Source: Limnohabitans sp. T6-5
GTDB taxonomy: Bacteria > Pseudomonadota > Gammaproteobacteria > Burkholderiales > Burkholderiaceae_C
NCBI RefSeq assembly: GCF_003063315.1
Contig: NZ_NERV01000002.1
Coordinates: 558,001 to 622,000 of the forward strand
Reading direction: 5' to 3'
Length of the DNA: 64,000 bases
Shown piece after piece: positions 16,310 through 24,318 of the stretch (positions within the stretch are counted from its first letter, which is position 1; every line of letters starts with the position of its first letter). Both the position numbers and the translations under genes were made by a program. The notes beneath the pieces were generated by a model. The model did not search any database, was not told the DNA's origin, and saw nothing but the letters and a program-made list of their open reading frames with translations.

Positions 16310-16532
16310 TTGTTGGCCGGTATCCGGGCTGACAGAGCGACCTTCATCACCTTCCCAGACACCTGTTTCAGGGCGACCAGTGGTTTGAGATGAAAGCGGA
16401 GTCTTTGTTTGTTGCAAAGACCCGTCTGCTTACCGTTGCGGGGGCAGCGCAGGTTAGGTGGGCCGTGGTGGCTTTTCCCTCCTGCTTCCCGTTGAACTGC
16501 GGGCCGTGAACCGGCTTCGCGAGCACCAACTG
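16310..16532 (-). promoter_or_regulatory. Cobalamin (AdoCbl) riboswitch
   Basis: Read on the minus strand, the leader carries the hallmark elements in order: GGTTCACGGCC near the 5' end, GGGAAGCAGGAGGGAAAAGCC, CTGCCCCCGCAACGGTAAGC, AACCACTG, CTGGGAAGGTGATGAAGG and the B12 box AGCCCGGATACCGGCC (16317-16332). Position directly upstream of btuB fits. A possible -10, TAGAAT (16539-16544), would place transcription start at the 5' edge of the aptamer. Binding of adenosylcobalamin should repress the whole btuB-cobQ unit. Confidence 0.95.
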
Positions 16533-16618
16533 GCTTGTATTCTATGGGGCAAACTGTCTGCAAGCCTACACAGACCCGTACACGACCTACAATCAGGTTC
16601 TCACTTTCACCGTTTGCC

Positions 16619-16849
16619 ATGGCCCATTCCGACACCATCGATCAGATCGCCGAGCGTGTGGATCACCTGCTGCTGCGCCACGAAGAGCTGCAACGAACCA
16701 ACGCTTTGTTGTCGCAGCAAGTTCAAGCGCTCACGCAAGAGCGCGACCAGCTCAAATCCCGTTTGGCGGCAGCCAGAGCACGCGTCGATGCGCTGATTGA
16801 ACGCTTGCCGACATCCAGCGCATCGGCCTCTTCAGAGACATCCTCATGA
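16619..16849 (+). CDS. Small coiled-coil protein upstream of zapA (ZapB-like / TIGR02449 type)
   Basis: A 76-aa acidic/basic heptad-rich protein. From about residue 8 to 65 it reads as one continuous coiled coil (IAERVDHLLLRHEELQRTNA, LLSQQVQALTQERDQLKSRL), then a serine-rich tail. The start ATG is taken at 16619. Its stop overlaps the zapA start by 4 bp (ATGA). Small coiled-coil genes directly upstream of zapA are common in beta- and gammaproteobacteria and are thought to act in Z-ring organisation. The family name is from memory. Confidence 0.85.
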   Translation: MAHSDTIDQIAERVDHLLLRHEELQRTNALLSQQVQALTQERDQLKSRLAAARARVDALIERLPTSSASASSETSS

Positions 16850-17172
16850 CTACCCAGCAATTAGAGGTCCAGATCATGGGCCAAAGTTACATCCTGGGTT
16901 GCCCACCGGACGGCGAAGAACGTCTGTTGGCTGCCGTTCACAAAGTGGATGCCGCCATGTGCAAAATCCGCGATGCGGGCAAGATCAAGGCCCGCGACAG
17001 GATTGCTGTGCTGGCTGCTCTGAACCTGGCTTTTGATCAAGCGGAACTGGCCGCCAGCATTCAACCCACCAGCGCACCTGTTGCCGATCTGCCCCAGCCA
17101 TCGCAAGAACGTTTGACAAAGTTGCTGGCGCGTCTGGATCAAATCATTGAGCGTGATGGCCAGTTGATTTGA
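16846..17172 (+). CDS. zapA: Cell division protein ZapA
   Basis: A 108-aa FtsZ-ring associated protein that crosslinks FtsZ protofilaments. The N-terminal QLEVQIMGQSYILGCPPDGEE is the ZapA globular domain signature, followed by a helical region (VDAAMCKIRDAGKIKARDRI) and a C-terminal coiled coil ending KLLARLDQIIERDGQLI. The length is normal. It is translationally coupled to the preceding coiled-coil gene and followed by 6S RNA, a conserved order in proteobacteria. Confidence 0.95.
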   Translation: MTTQQLEVQIMGQSYILGCPPDGEERLLAAVHKVDAAMCKIRDAGKIKARDRIAVLAALNLAFDQAELAASIQPTSAPVADLPQPSQERLTKLLARLDQIIERDGQLI

Positions 17173-17212
17173 CGCTTGCAACAGCGGGCCAAGAATACAT
17201 GGACAAAGCGCC

Positions 17213-17218
17213 TACAAT
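17213..17218 (+). promoter_or_regulatory. -10 element of the 6S RNA promoter
   Basis: TACAAT, a near-consensus sigma70 -10 hexamer, lies 6-7 bp before the predicted 5' end of 6S RNA. No convincing -35 is visible 17 bp upstream. Confidence 0.55.
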
Positions 17219-17223
17219 GGCTC

Positions 17224-17399
17224 GGTCTGCGGTGCATGCCGGGCTTTATATTTCCTTGAACCAATGCTCTTAGAGCCCGGGCTTGGTACATTGGCTGGTG
17301 AGCGTGATCATCTCGCGTCAGATGAACCCAACGCCAGTCTGCCCTCGCCCACCTGAACCCCGGTTCAGGATGCCGGTCCGGTGGCACTCGCAGACACCT
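17224..17399 (+). ncRNA. ssrS: 6S RNA (ssrS)
   Basis: The terminal stem is formed by GGTCTGCG (17224 region) with CGCAGACACC (17389-17398). Internal betaproteobacterial 6S features are visible: CCTTGAACCAATGC, AGAGCCCGGGCTTGGTACATTGG, TGGTGAGCG, CACCTGAACCCCGGTTCAGG and TGCCGGTCCGGTGGCACTCG. About 176 nt, the expected size. It sits immediately after zapA, its usual position. 6S RNA mimics an open promoter and sequesters sigma70 RNA polymerase in stationary phase. End positions are approximate. Confidence 0.93.
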
Positions 17400-17421
17400 T
17401 ATTTACTTTCACCCCTTCATC

Positions 17422-18237
17422 ATGATCATCGAACCCGTGCTCTTGGGCCAATTGGCTGTTCTTGGCTTGTGCACCGGCTTTCTGGCTGGCTTGCTCGGCA
17501 TTGGCGGGGGCATGATCATGGTGCCGTTCCTGACCTGGATGCTGGGCCAGCGTGGCGTGAGCCCGGACTTGGCCGTCAAGATGGCTATTGCCACCTCCAT
17601 GGCCACCATCATTTTCACATCGGTATCCAGCGTGCGAGCACACCACAAGAAAAATGCTGTTCGTTGGGACTTGGTGAAGGGTCTGGCGCCGGGCATCGTG
17701 ATGGGCAGCCTGATCGGCAGTTTGGGTATTTTTGCTGTCGTCAAAGGCACTTCATTGGCTTTGTTCTTTGCGGCATTTGTGAGCTTTTCTGCAACACAAA
17801 TGTTTCTGGACAAGAAACCTGCGCCCACACGTCAGATGCCTGGTTTTGCAGGTCAATTGGGTGCAGGGGGATTCATCGGCTTGCTATCAGGACTGGTCGG
17901 TGCCGGTGGTGGTTTCATCAGCGTGCCCTTCATGACCTGGTGCAACGTGGCCATTCACAATGCGGTGGCCACAAGCGCTGCATTAGGCTTTCCGATTGCG
18001 TTGGCCAATGTGGCAGGCTATATCGCCAGCGGACAAACCGTCCAGAATTTGCCCGAATACTCTTTTGGCTATCTGTGGTTACCAGCCCTGGTGGTCATTG
18101 CGCTTTGCAGCGTGACCATGGCTCCAGTCGGCGCCAGCACAGCCCACAAACTTCCTGTCAAACAGCTCAAACGCGTGTTTGCAAGTATTTTGTATGTGCT
18201 GGCTGCTTACATGCTCTTTAAAGGTCTGAGCGGCTGA
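17422..18237 (+). CDS. TSUP family membrane permease (TauE/SafE)
   Basis: A 271-aa protein with about eight hydrophobic segments. The two pseudo-repeats of the TSUP family are clear: GLLGIGGGMIMVPFLTWMLG near residue 26 and GLVGAGGGFISVPFMTW near 156. Members export sulfite, sulfonates or other small organosulfur or anionic compounds; the substrate here is not evident. It begins 22 bp after the 6S RNA 3' end and stands alone, with the next gene convergent 18 bp away. Confidence 0.92.
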   Translation: MIIEPVLLGQLAVLGLCTGFLAGLLGIGGGMIMVPFLTWMLGQRGVSPDLAVKMAIATSMATIIFTSVSSVRAHHKKNAVRWDLVKGLAPGIVMGSLIGSLGIFAVVKGTSLALFFAAFVSFSATQMFLDKKPAPTRQMPGFAGQLGAGGFIGLLSGLVGAGGGFISVPFMTWCNVAIHNAVATSAALGFPIALANVAGYIASGQTVQNLPEYSFGYLWLPALVVIALCSVTMAPVGASTAHKLPVKQLKRVFASILYVLAAYMLFKGLSG

Positions 18238-18255
18238 GCTCTTTTGCGCATTCGC

Positions 18256-18990
18256 TCATTGAAGCTGGATGCTGCCTGAGACATTGACCACCACGCGTGA
18301 CTGGCCAGCTTGTGCAGGAATAGGCATGGGAGATGTGTCTGCAGCTTCCATCTGCATGGATGCCATGCGCAGCTTGGGTTCCCCCAAATTTTCCTGATCG
18401 GTCACGCGCACTTCTCGAAGGCTGTAGCCGGTAAAACCAAAATTGCGGGCCAGTGCACTGGCGCGTGACTGGAACTGCATCACAGCTTCACCCTGAATGC
18501 GGCTTTCAGTCTGACGTCTGAGTTCAGGGCTGACTTCCCATTGCACTTGGCTCACGACCATTCCTTGGAGGCGTCCCGACACGCCTGTGATGCGATCAAT
18601 GTCCCGCCCCTGCAAAACCAATTCAGCCCTCCCCATCCAGCCATTGGTTTTGCCATCGCGCCCATAACGGGGGGAAATTGACAATTGACCCGTGCTGACA
18701 TCCAGCAACCCCGGCTGAGCCGAAGCTTGTGCCAAGGCCAATGCGGATGCCAGCTGAGTCTTGACTTGATTTTGCACCATGGTGGCATCAGTGCCTTCTT
18801 TTTGCACGGCCATGATCATGACCAACCAATCCTGGGTCACCTGAGCAAAGGCTGAGGCACTCAAATGAACAATTTGGGATGGCGCAGCCTGCAAAGTTGG
18901 AGGGACCTTGATGTACGGGCTTTGCGCTTGAGCCACCACACTGGTCAAGGCAAAAATGAGTGCCCCCGACAAACTGTTGAAATTTCTCAT
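18256..18990 (-). CDS. SIMPL domain protein (DUF541), periplasmic
   Basis: A 244-aa protein with a signal peptide (LSGALIFALTSVVAQAQ) from the ATG at 18990. The mature part has the SIMPL/DUF541 pattern: a beta-rich N-part (LSASAFAQVTQDWLVMIMAVQ near residue 40), alanine-rich helices, and a C-terminal VVVNVSGSIQL strand. Members are periplasmic proteins linked to oxidative stress or membrane integrity, without a defined enzymatic role. An earlier start at 19032 would prevent a good signal peptide, so 18990 is preferred. Confidence 0.85.
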   Translation of the reverse strand: MRNFNSLSGALIFALTSVVAQAQSPYIKVPPTLQAAPSQIVHLSASAFAQVTQDWLVMIMAVQKEGTDATMVQNQVKTQLASALALAQASAQPGLLDVSTGQLSISPRYGRDGKTNGWMGRAELVLQGRDIDRITGVSGRLQGMVVSQVQWEVSPELRRQTESRIQGEAVMQFQSRASALARNFGFTGYSLREVRVTDQENLGEPKLRMASMQMEAADTSPMPIPAQAGQSRVVVNVSGSIQLQ

Positions 18991-19068
18991 ATGGACCTCG
19001 TCATAACCAGATTGTTCATTGTCTGAGTACACGATGGGCGCCGAGCCTTTCCGGGCGAGTGCTTGGTA

Positions 19069-19746
19069 TCAGGGTGTAACGCACCAAGGTGCCTGGTCAT
19101 TAAACAAGCCCATCCACAAAGCCCAAACAGACACGCCAGCCAAAGCCAATCCCGCAAGGCGCATGCCCCACGCGCCATCCCCCAAAGACTGCATGCGCAA
19201 AAACAGCCATGGCCCAGCCCACAGACTGAGGCTGCTGCCCAATGCAAACAAGCCCATGGTCAAGGCCCCATCCAGAGGGTGACTGGTCAATGCAGCCACC
19301 ATCAGGGCTGAATAGAGCAACCCACAGGGCATCAATGCCCACAGCCCCCCCACAATCCAGGGTGCAAAACGTCCCCAGCGCGCATTGAAAGCCTTGACCT
19401 TGGCCCACAATTTTCTGGCGGCGCCATCCAGCCAAACGGGTTGACGTGCTTGCACCATGAGCAGCATCCCCAAGGTCAAAGCCGCAAGATGCAACAATGT
19501 CCAAACGGGACGAATGGCGGCAGATTGGGTGGTGAGCCAGCCCAAGCCCTGCACGCTGGCGGCTGCCAAAGCGCCGAGCAAGGAGTAGCCGACAATGCGC
19601 CCCATCTGAAACATCAACAAGGCCTGCCCACGCTGCTCGCCAGCCGCCTGCCCAAAACCTGCGCAAGCCGCGCCACACATGGCCACGCAATGGGGACCAC
19701 CCAGCAGCCCCATCATCAAAGCGGTCAGTGCCAAAGAACTTTGCAT
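19069..19746 (-). CDS. DsbD_2/TauE-like membrane protein near cbb3 genes
   Basis: A 225-aa polytopic membrane protein with six or so hydrophobic segments. The N-terminal GLLGGPHCVAMCGAACAGFG (residues 13-32) carries cysteines in the first helix, typical of the DsbD_2 (PF13386) 'sulfite exporter TauE/SafE family' proteins usually found beside cbb3 assembly genes. A role in copper or redox handling during oxidase assembly is plausible from position upstream of the hemN-fnr-cco block. The start at 19746 follows the signal-like hydrophobic N-terminus; a further in-frame start lies 45 nt upstream. Confidence 0.8.
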   Translation of the reverse strand: MQSSLALTALMMGLLGGPHCVAMCGAACAGFGQAAGEQRGQALLMFQMGRIVGYSLLGALAAASVQGLGWLTTQSAAIRPVWTLLHLAALTLGMLLMVQARQPVWLDGAARKLWAKVKAFNARWGRFAPWIVGGLWALMPCGLLYSALMVAALTSHPLDGALTMGLFALGSSLSLWAGPWLFLRMQSLGDGAWGMRLAGLALAGVSVWALWMGLFNDQAPWCVTP

Positions 19747-19816
19747 TGCTTTTCCGTATTCAATCCAGCATAGCCGAACCCGACCATGCACCCTCTACTG
19801 GCGCACAATCGTGTGC

Positions 19817-21199
19817 TCAGATGATTTTTGAAAAACGTGAGCGATTGCGGTCGGCTTGTACATAACGGTCAAACACCATGGCCACACCACGCACAAAGAA
19901 CCAGCCCATCGCAGTCACTTGAATACCCGCATCGTTCAATTGCACCAAGCCTTGCGACTCCATGTCCTGCAGTTGCTTCAGCTCGTGAGCAAAGTAGGCC
20001 TTGAAATCAACCAGCCAAGCCAGATTAATCGATTCAAACTGCAACTGCCCCTGACACATCAACGCCATGATCACCGCACGGCGAATCAGGTCATCACGCG
20101 TCAAGGCCAGCCCCCGCACAACAGGCAAATGGCCTTGATCGAGCAAGTCGCAATACTCTTCCAGGGTCTTGGCGTTTTGACTGTAGGTCGCGCCAATACG
20201 GCCAATCGATGAAACCCCCAGAGCGATCAGATCGCAATCAGCTTGCGTGCTGTACCCCTGGAAATTGCGATGCAAACGGCCCTGCCGCTTGGCCACCGCC
20301 AAAGCATCTGTGGGCAAAGCAAAGTGGTCCATGCCGACATACACGTAACCAGCGTCGATGAATGCATCCATGGAGCGGGCCAGCATGGCCACCTTGGCAC
20401 CTCCAGAGGGCAATTCAGCGGCATGGATGCGCCGCTGAGGCTTGAAGCGCTCGGGTAAATGGGCATAGGCGTAAAGCGCAATGCGGTCTGGACGCAGCTC
20501 ATTGACCTGCAGCAAGGTTCTGTCAAATGATTCCGGGGTCTGCAAAGGCAAGCCATAAATCAGATCCACATTGACGGACTCAAAGCCCAGTCGCCGAGCC
20601 GCCGCCACCAATGTAAAAACCTGCTCAGCAGGTTGAATGCGATGGATGGCTTTTTGGACAGCTGAATCAAAATCCTGGACACCGAAACTCAAGCGGTTAA
20701 AACCCAGTTCAGCCAGAGCAGCCAAACGGTTTTCGTCCACAGTACGTGGATCGACTTCGACCGAATATTCGCCTCCCGGCACAAATTCAAAATGACGATG
20801 GAGCATCGCCATCAATTCGCGCAGTTCATCGTCACTCAAAAAAGTCGGTGTACCGCCACCCAAATGCAATTGACTGACCGACTGCCCCACCCCCAAATGA
20901 GCTGTGTGCAACTCAACTTCACGGGTCAGGTAACGCAGATAGGTTTCGGCCCGATCTTTGTGCTTGGTGATGATTTTGTTGCAAGCACAGTAATAGCAAA
21001 GCGACTCACAAAACGGGATGTGCACATACAGCGACAACGGCAAATTGTTGCCCACCACACCCGCTCTGCGTTGATCCAGTGCTTGCAAATAGTCGACCTC
21101 ACCAAAAGCTTCCACAAATCGATCGGCCGTCGGATAGGAGGTGTAGCGCGGTCCCGGCACATCGAAACGAGTCAACAAATCAGGCGTGATAAGGGACAT
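19817..21199 (-). CDS. hemN: Oxygen-independent coproporphyrinogen III oxidase HemN
   Basis: A 460-aa radical SAM enzyme that decarboxylates coproporphyrinogen III to protoporphyrinogen IX in anaerobic haem synthesis. YVHIPFCESLCYYCACNK (residues 53-70) gives the CxxxCxxC cluster site plus the extra Cys. HLGGGTPTFLSDDEL, VEVDPRT, RLSFGVQDF, DLIYGLPLQT and the HemN_C region follow. The length matches HemN, not the shorter HemW paralogue. An FNR-type box lies 72 bp upstream, so induction at low oxygen is expected. Confidence 0.95.
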   Translation of the reverse strand: MSLITPDLLTRFDVPGPRYTSYPTADRFVEAFGEVDYLQALDQRRAGVVGNNLPLSLYVHIPFCESLCYYCACNKIITKHKDRAETYLRYLTREVELHTAHLGVGQSVSQLHLGGGTPTFLSDDELRELMAMLHRHFEFVPGGEYSVEVDPRTVDENRLAALAELGFNRLSFGVQDFDSAVQKAIHRIQPAEQVFTLVAAARRLGFESVNVDLIYGLPLQTPESFDRTLLQVNELRPDRIALYAYAHLPERFKPQRRIHAAELPSGGAKVAMLARSMDAFIDAGYVYVGMDHFALPTDALAVAKRQGRLHRNFQGYSTQADCDLIALGVSSIGRIGATYSQNAKTLEEYCDLLDQGHLPVVRGLALTRDDLIRRAVIMALMCQGQLQFESINLAWLVDFKAYFAHELKQLQDMESQGLVQLNDAGIQVTAMGWFFVRGVAMVFDRYVQADRNRSRFSKII

Positions 21200-21270
21200 A
21201 GGGCCAGCTCTTTAACAAAATGATCTTCAAAATGAACTATTTAATGTGCCCGCAAGTTCATTGACAAGTT

Positions 21271-21284
21271 TTGACACAAGTCAA
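21271..21284. promoter_or_regulatory. FNR-type box between hemN and fnr
   Basis: TTGAC-ACAA-GTCAA is a perfect dyad with one symmetrical change from the TTGAT-N4-ATCAA consensus. It lies 72 bp before the hemN start and 124 bp before fnr. It probably activates hemN under microoxic conditions and may autoregulate fnr. Confidence 0.75.
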
Positions 21285-21407
21285 TCCAGCTAATTGTTTG
21301 ATGTGGCTTTGACTGTTTCAGGGTATACCCTCAAGACCAAGGCACTTTTCGTATTAAGCTCAAGACTTGATCCAAGGCAAATAAAATCGTCTAGAACGAG
21401 GTAAACC

Positions 21408-22130
21408 ATGAATCCGCAAGCCATCAAAGTCGCCTGCTCCAACTGCAATTTGCGTGAGCTGTGTATGCCCTTGGGCCTGAATGAACATGACCTCAATCGA
21501 CTGGACGATCTGGTGGCCGTTCGACGAAAGATCAAACGCGGGAGCACTTTGTTCACCAATGGGGAAAAATTCACGTCCTTGTATGCCATTCGCACAGGCT
21601 TTTTCAAGACTTGTCTGGCGACTGAAGATGGACGTGACCAGGTCACGGGCTTTCAGATGGCTGGCGAAATTATTGGCCTCGATGGCATCGTGAACGACCA
21701 GCACACCTGTGATGCCGTGGCCCTGGAAGATGCCGAAGTCTGCGTCATGCCTTTCGACCGCATTGAGGAGCTTTCGCGTGAAGTCACCGCTTTGCAAACC
21801 CATGTCCACAAAATCATGAGCCGTGAAATTGTGCGTGAACACGGTGTGATGTTGCTGCTGGGCAGCATGCGGGCAGAGGAACGACTAGCCGCCTTTTTAC
21901 TGAATCTGGTGCAACGTTTGCACGCACGGGGATTTTCCCAATCCGAATTGGTCTTGCGCATGACCCGTGAAGAAATTGGCAGCTATTTGGGCCTGAAGCT
22001 GGAAACTGTGAGCCGAACTTTTTCCAAATTCGTGGAGGAAGACATTGTGGAAGTCAAACAGCGCCATGTGCGTATCTTGAGCACCGAAGGTCTACAACGC
22101 TTGGTCAACAACCCTGCACACTGCCACTGA
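21408..22130 (+). CDS. fnr: FNR/ANR-type oxygen-sensing CRP-family regulator
   Basis: A 240-aa transcription factor. The N-terminal CSNCNLRELC (Cys10, 13 and 19) and a fourth Cys in NDQHTCDAVALED (near residue 105) are the four ligands of the oxygen-labile [4Fe-4S] cluster. A cNMP-fold and a dimerisation helix follow. The helix-turn-helix TREEIGSYLGLKLETVSRTF (near 186-205) contains E--SR, which reads TTGAT half-sites. It is divergent from hemN and adjacent to the cbb3 oxidase genes, its classical targets, which carry matching boxes. Confidence 0.95.
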   Translation: MNPQAIKVACSNCNLRELCMPLGLNEHDLNRLDDLVAVRRKIKRGSTLFTNGEKFTSLYAIRTGFFKTCLATEDGRDQVTGFQMAGEIIGLDGIVNDQHTCDAVALEDAEVCVMPFDRIEELSREVTALQTHVHKIMSREIVREHGVMLLLGSMRAEERLAAFLLNLVQRLHARGFSQSELVLRMTREEIGSYLGLKLETVSRTFSKFVEEDIVEVKQRHVRILSTEGLQRLVNNPAHCH

Positions 22131-22147
22131 AAACTGTTCATTTCACC

Positions 22148-22182
22148 AACAAGAAGAGGGGCATGGCACCCCTCTTCTTGTT
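22148..22182. terminator. Strong bidirectional hairpin terminator after fnr
   Basis: A perfect 14-bp stem (22148-22161 with 22169-22182) and 7-base loop lie 18 bp after the fnr stop. The U-tract is short (GTTT), so efficiency is uncertain. It separates fnr from the convergent cco cluster. Confidence 0.7.
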
Positions 22183-22249
22183 TCCAACCCCCTCAACAGC
22201 GACCTTCAGCACGATGACAATCCTTGGGCCGCTCATCCGAAGGAACGGG

Positions 22250-22486
22250 TCAACGGTTGACCTCAAAGGATGACATGGACAACAAAGCCGTCAAGCCACT
22301 GGACGCCATGGTCAAAACCCAAAAAGCAAAAAATGCCAAGGTGTACACGCCCTGCCGAGATAAAGCCAGCGGTTGACCAAACCAATGAAGATCCGCTGGA
22401 TCCACCAGACCAAACACCAAAATCTCGAGGAGCCCTGCCACTAAAAAAGCAGGCCAGGCAATCCACATCATTCGTTGAGCAAACAT
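22250..22486 (-). CDS. Small two-helix membrane protein at the end of the cco cluster
   Basis: A 78-aa protein starting MFAQRMMWIAWPAFLVAGLL. It has two hydrophobic helices, about residues 7-25 and 40-62, joined by a loop (DPADLHWFGQPLA). AAGAAATG-like spacing with an AGGAGACAAG SD supports the ATG at 22486. It lies 28 bp after the FixH-like gene. I do not recognise a named family. The position suggests an accessory for cbb3 oxidase assembly or stability. Confidence 0.75.
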   Translation of the reverse strand: MFAQRMMWIAWPAFLVAGLLEILVFGLVDPADLHWFGQPLALSRQGVYTLAFFAFWVLTMASSGLTALLSMSSFEVNR

Positions 22487-22514
22487 TTCTTGTCTCCTTG
22501 GATGGCCTGTAGGC

Positions 22515-22775
22515 CTATTTTTTGGACTCTTTGACAGGCAACTCACCCGTTGCCGCATGGTTTCTGGCTTGCACGGCGGGCGCCAGCGTATTGCCGCCTG
22601 CCACGTCTGATGCTTCGACGTGTGTGGACAACACGGGATCTTGACCATGCGCTGCCAGATAAAAAGTCACGAAGCTGGCAATGACCACCAGCAACGGCCC
22701 GGCAATGACCAACCACACATACCCATAAGACCACCAGCGGCGAGTGGTCATGGTTTTCACAGATTTTTCAGACAT
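22515..22775 (-). CDS. Small FixH/CcoH-like membrane protein
   Basis: An 86-aa protein with a basic N-terminus (MSEKSVKTMTTRRWWSYGYV), one membrane helix (LVIAGPLLVVIASFVTFYLA, residues 21-40) and a periplasmic tail containing DPVLSTHV. FixH/CcoH proteins usually have the same topology but are longer (about 150-170 aa), so this is a short form. AAGG lies 6-9 nt upstream of the ATG at 22775; an upstream start at 22793 overlaps nothing but has no SD. It follows ccoG by 19 bp, the normal ccoGH order. Confidence 0.75.
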   Translation of the reverse strand: MSEKSVKTMTTRRWWSYGYVWLVIAGPLLVVIASFVTFYLAAHGQDPVLSTHVEASDVAGGNTLAPAVQARNHAATGELPVKESKK

Positions 22776-22794
22776 GAGGCGCCTTATGAACATA

Positions 22795-24261
22795 TCAGCG
22801 AGGAACCAGGAAAACAGATTTTTCCTTCAATTCGCTGACCGATTGTCCGCTGTCGTCAGCCGACTTGATATGAAATTCAATTGGGTGTGAGCCAGGCTGC
22901 GCCACATCGTAGGGCAGCTGCAAACGCACAGATATCCAGCGCGACTCGGTGGAGGCTACCGTAACATTCGATTCGGTTGCCAACTCCAGTCCGTGCAAAC
23001 CTTCCACTTCAAGATGGAAACTCAGAGCTTTCTCTGCCGCATTCATGATTTGCAAGCGATACACGTTTTCAATCTTGCCGCCCGATACGATGCGGGCCAA
23101 TGAAGCACGATCACGCACCACGTCCACCTTGAAAGGTTTGCGCAATCCCAGACTGGTCATCAAAGCCATCACCACCACCGCCAGAATACCCATGTAGAGC
23201 AGCACGCGAGGCCGGAAGACATGGCGCCAAGTTTGCTCCTTCGTCCAGTGGTTCTTCATGGCGTTTTCGGTTGAGTATTTGACCAAGCCGCGCGGATAAC
23301 CCACCTTGTCCATGACGGTGTCACACACATCAGCACAGGCGCCACAACCAATGCATTCGTATTGCAAGCCTTTGCGGATATCGATGCCCGTCGGGCAGAC
23401 CTGCACACACAAAGTGCAATCGACACAAGCGCCCAAACCCAGTGTGGCGGGATCGGCCTTTTTGGAACGTGCACCACGCGGTTCCCCACGTTCGGCATCG
23501 TAGGTCACGATCAAGGTGTCTTTGTCAAACATGGCGCTCTGGAAGCGCGCATAGGGGCACATGTACTTGCAGACTTGCTCGCGCATGAAACCAGCATTGC
23601 CATAGGTGGCAAAGCCATAGAAGAAGACCCAGAAAATTTCCCATGAGCCCATGTTGCCCAGGAAAAACTCCATGCCCAGCTCTTTGATGGGGGTGAAATA
23701 ACCCACAAAGGTGAATCCTGTCCAGATTGACAAACCCAGCCAAATGATGTGCTTGTAAGTTTTCTTAACCAGCTTTTCGAGCGACATTTTTTCGCCATCA
23801 AGCCGGATGCGGGCACTGCGCTCACCTTCGACCTTGCGTTCCACCCACATGAAAATTTCACTGTACACAGTTTGCGGACAGGCATAACCGCACCACAAAC
23901 GACCGGCAACGGCAGTGAACAAGAACAGTGAAAAAGCCGAGATCACCAGGATCGCAGTCAAGTAAATGAAGTCCTGCGGATACAGAACAAAACCAAAAAT
24001 GTAAAAACGGCGCGCCCCCAAATCAAAAAGCACCGCCTGACGCTGACCCCATTCAATCCAGGGCAAGCCATAAAAAACCAGTTGTGTGATGAACACCATC
24101 ATCCAGCGCCATTTGGCAAAAATGCCTTGCACGCTGCGTGGGTAAATCTTTTGTGTCGCTGCATACAGCGAAACCATCTGCACCTCATCCTCAGAATTGG
24201 ATGCATCGTTCACAGGAACGATGGGAACAATTTTTCGAGGAAGATTTTCTTGCGAGTCCAA
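22795..24261 (-). CDS. ccoG: Cytochrome c oxidase accessory protein CcoG (FixG/RdxA)
   Basis: A protein of about 488 aa: an integral-membrane copper-reducing assembly factor for cbb3 oxidase. Two ferredoxin-type Cys clusters are visible: CVDCTLCVQVCPTGIDIRKG and CIGCGACADVC. N-terminal membrane helices include GRLWCGYACPQTVYSEIFMWVE, and the C-terminal Ig-like FixG_C domain follows. The start is unusual: no ATG precedes the conserved PRKIVPIV segment. I chose TTG at 24261, with AAGG 8 nt upstream. A GTG at 24288 is also in frame but lies inside the ccoP terminator hairpin. ATG at 24177 would delete the conserved start. Confidence 0.85.
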   Translation of the reverse strand: MDSQENLPRKIVPIVPVNDASNSEDEVQMVSLYAATQKIYPRSVQGIFAKWRWMMVFITQLVFYGLPWIEWGQRQAVLFDLGARRFYIFGFVLYPQDFIYLTAILVISAFSLFLFTAVAGRLWCGYACPQTVYSEIFMWVERKVEGERSARIRLDGEKMSLEKLVKKTYKHIIWLGLSIWTGFTFVGYFTPIKELGMEFFLGNMGSWEIFWVFFYGFATYGNAGFMREQVCKYMCPYARFQSAMFDKDTLIVTYDAERGEPRGARSKKADPATLGLGACVDCTLCVQVCPTGIDIRKGLQYECIGCGACADVCDTVMDKVGYPRGLVKYSTENAMKNHWTKEQTWRHVFRPRVLLYMGILAVVVMALMTSLGLRKPFKVDVVRDRASLARIVSGGKIENVYRLQIMNAAEKALSFHLEVEGLHGLELATESNVTVASTESRWISVRLQLPYDVAQPGSHPIEFHIKSADDSGQSVSELKEKSVFLVPR

Positions 24262-24280
24262 AACATGTACCTTCAAAAAA

Positions 24281-24304
24281 CAAGACACCCAATGGGGTGT
24301 CTTG
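24281..24304 (-). terminator. Intrinsic terminator after ccoP
   Basis: On the minus strand a stem CAAGACACCC pairs with GGGTGTCTTG around a four-base loop and is followed by a run of six T. It lies 15 bp after the ccoP stop and 20 bp before the predicted ccoG start, so ccoNOQP and ccoG would be only partly co-transcribed. Confidence 0.75.
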
Positions 24305-24318
24305 ATTCAATTCACAAC

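Noticed and set aside
16243..16638. A 131-aa minus-strand reading frame upstream of btuB
   Set aside because: It lies completely over the cobalamin riboswitch, whose conserved RNA elements explain the sequence.
24177..24288. Long ccoG start at GTG 24288
   Set aside because: It falls in the terminator hairpin of ccoP and has no SD. TTG 24261 is better placed.
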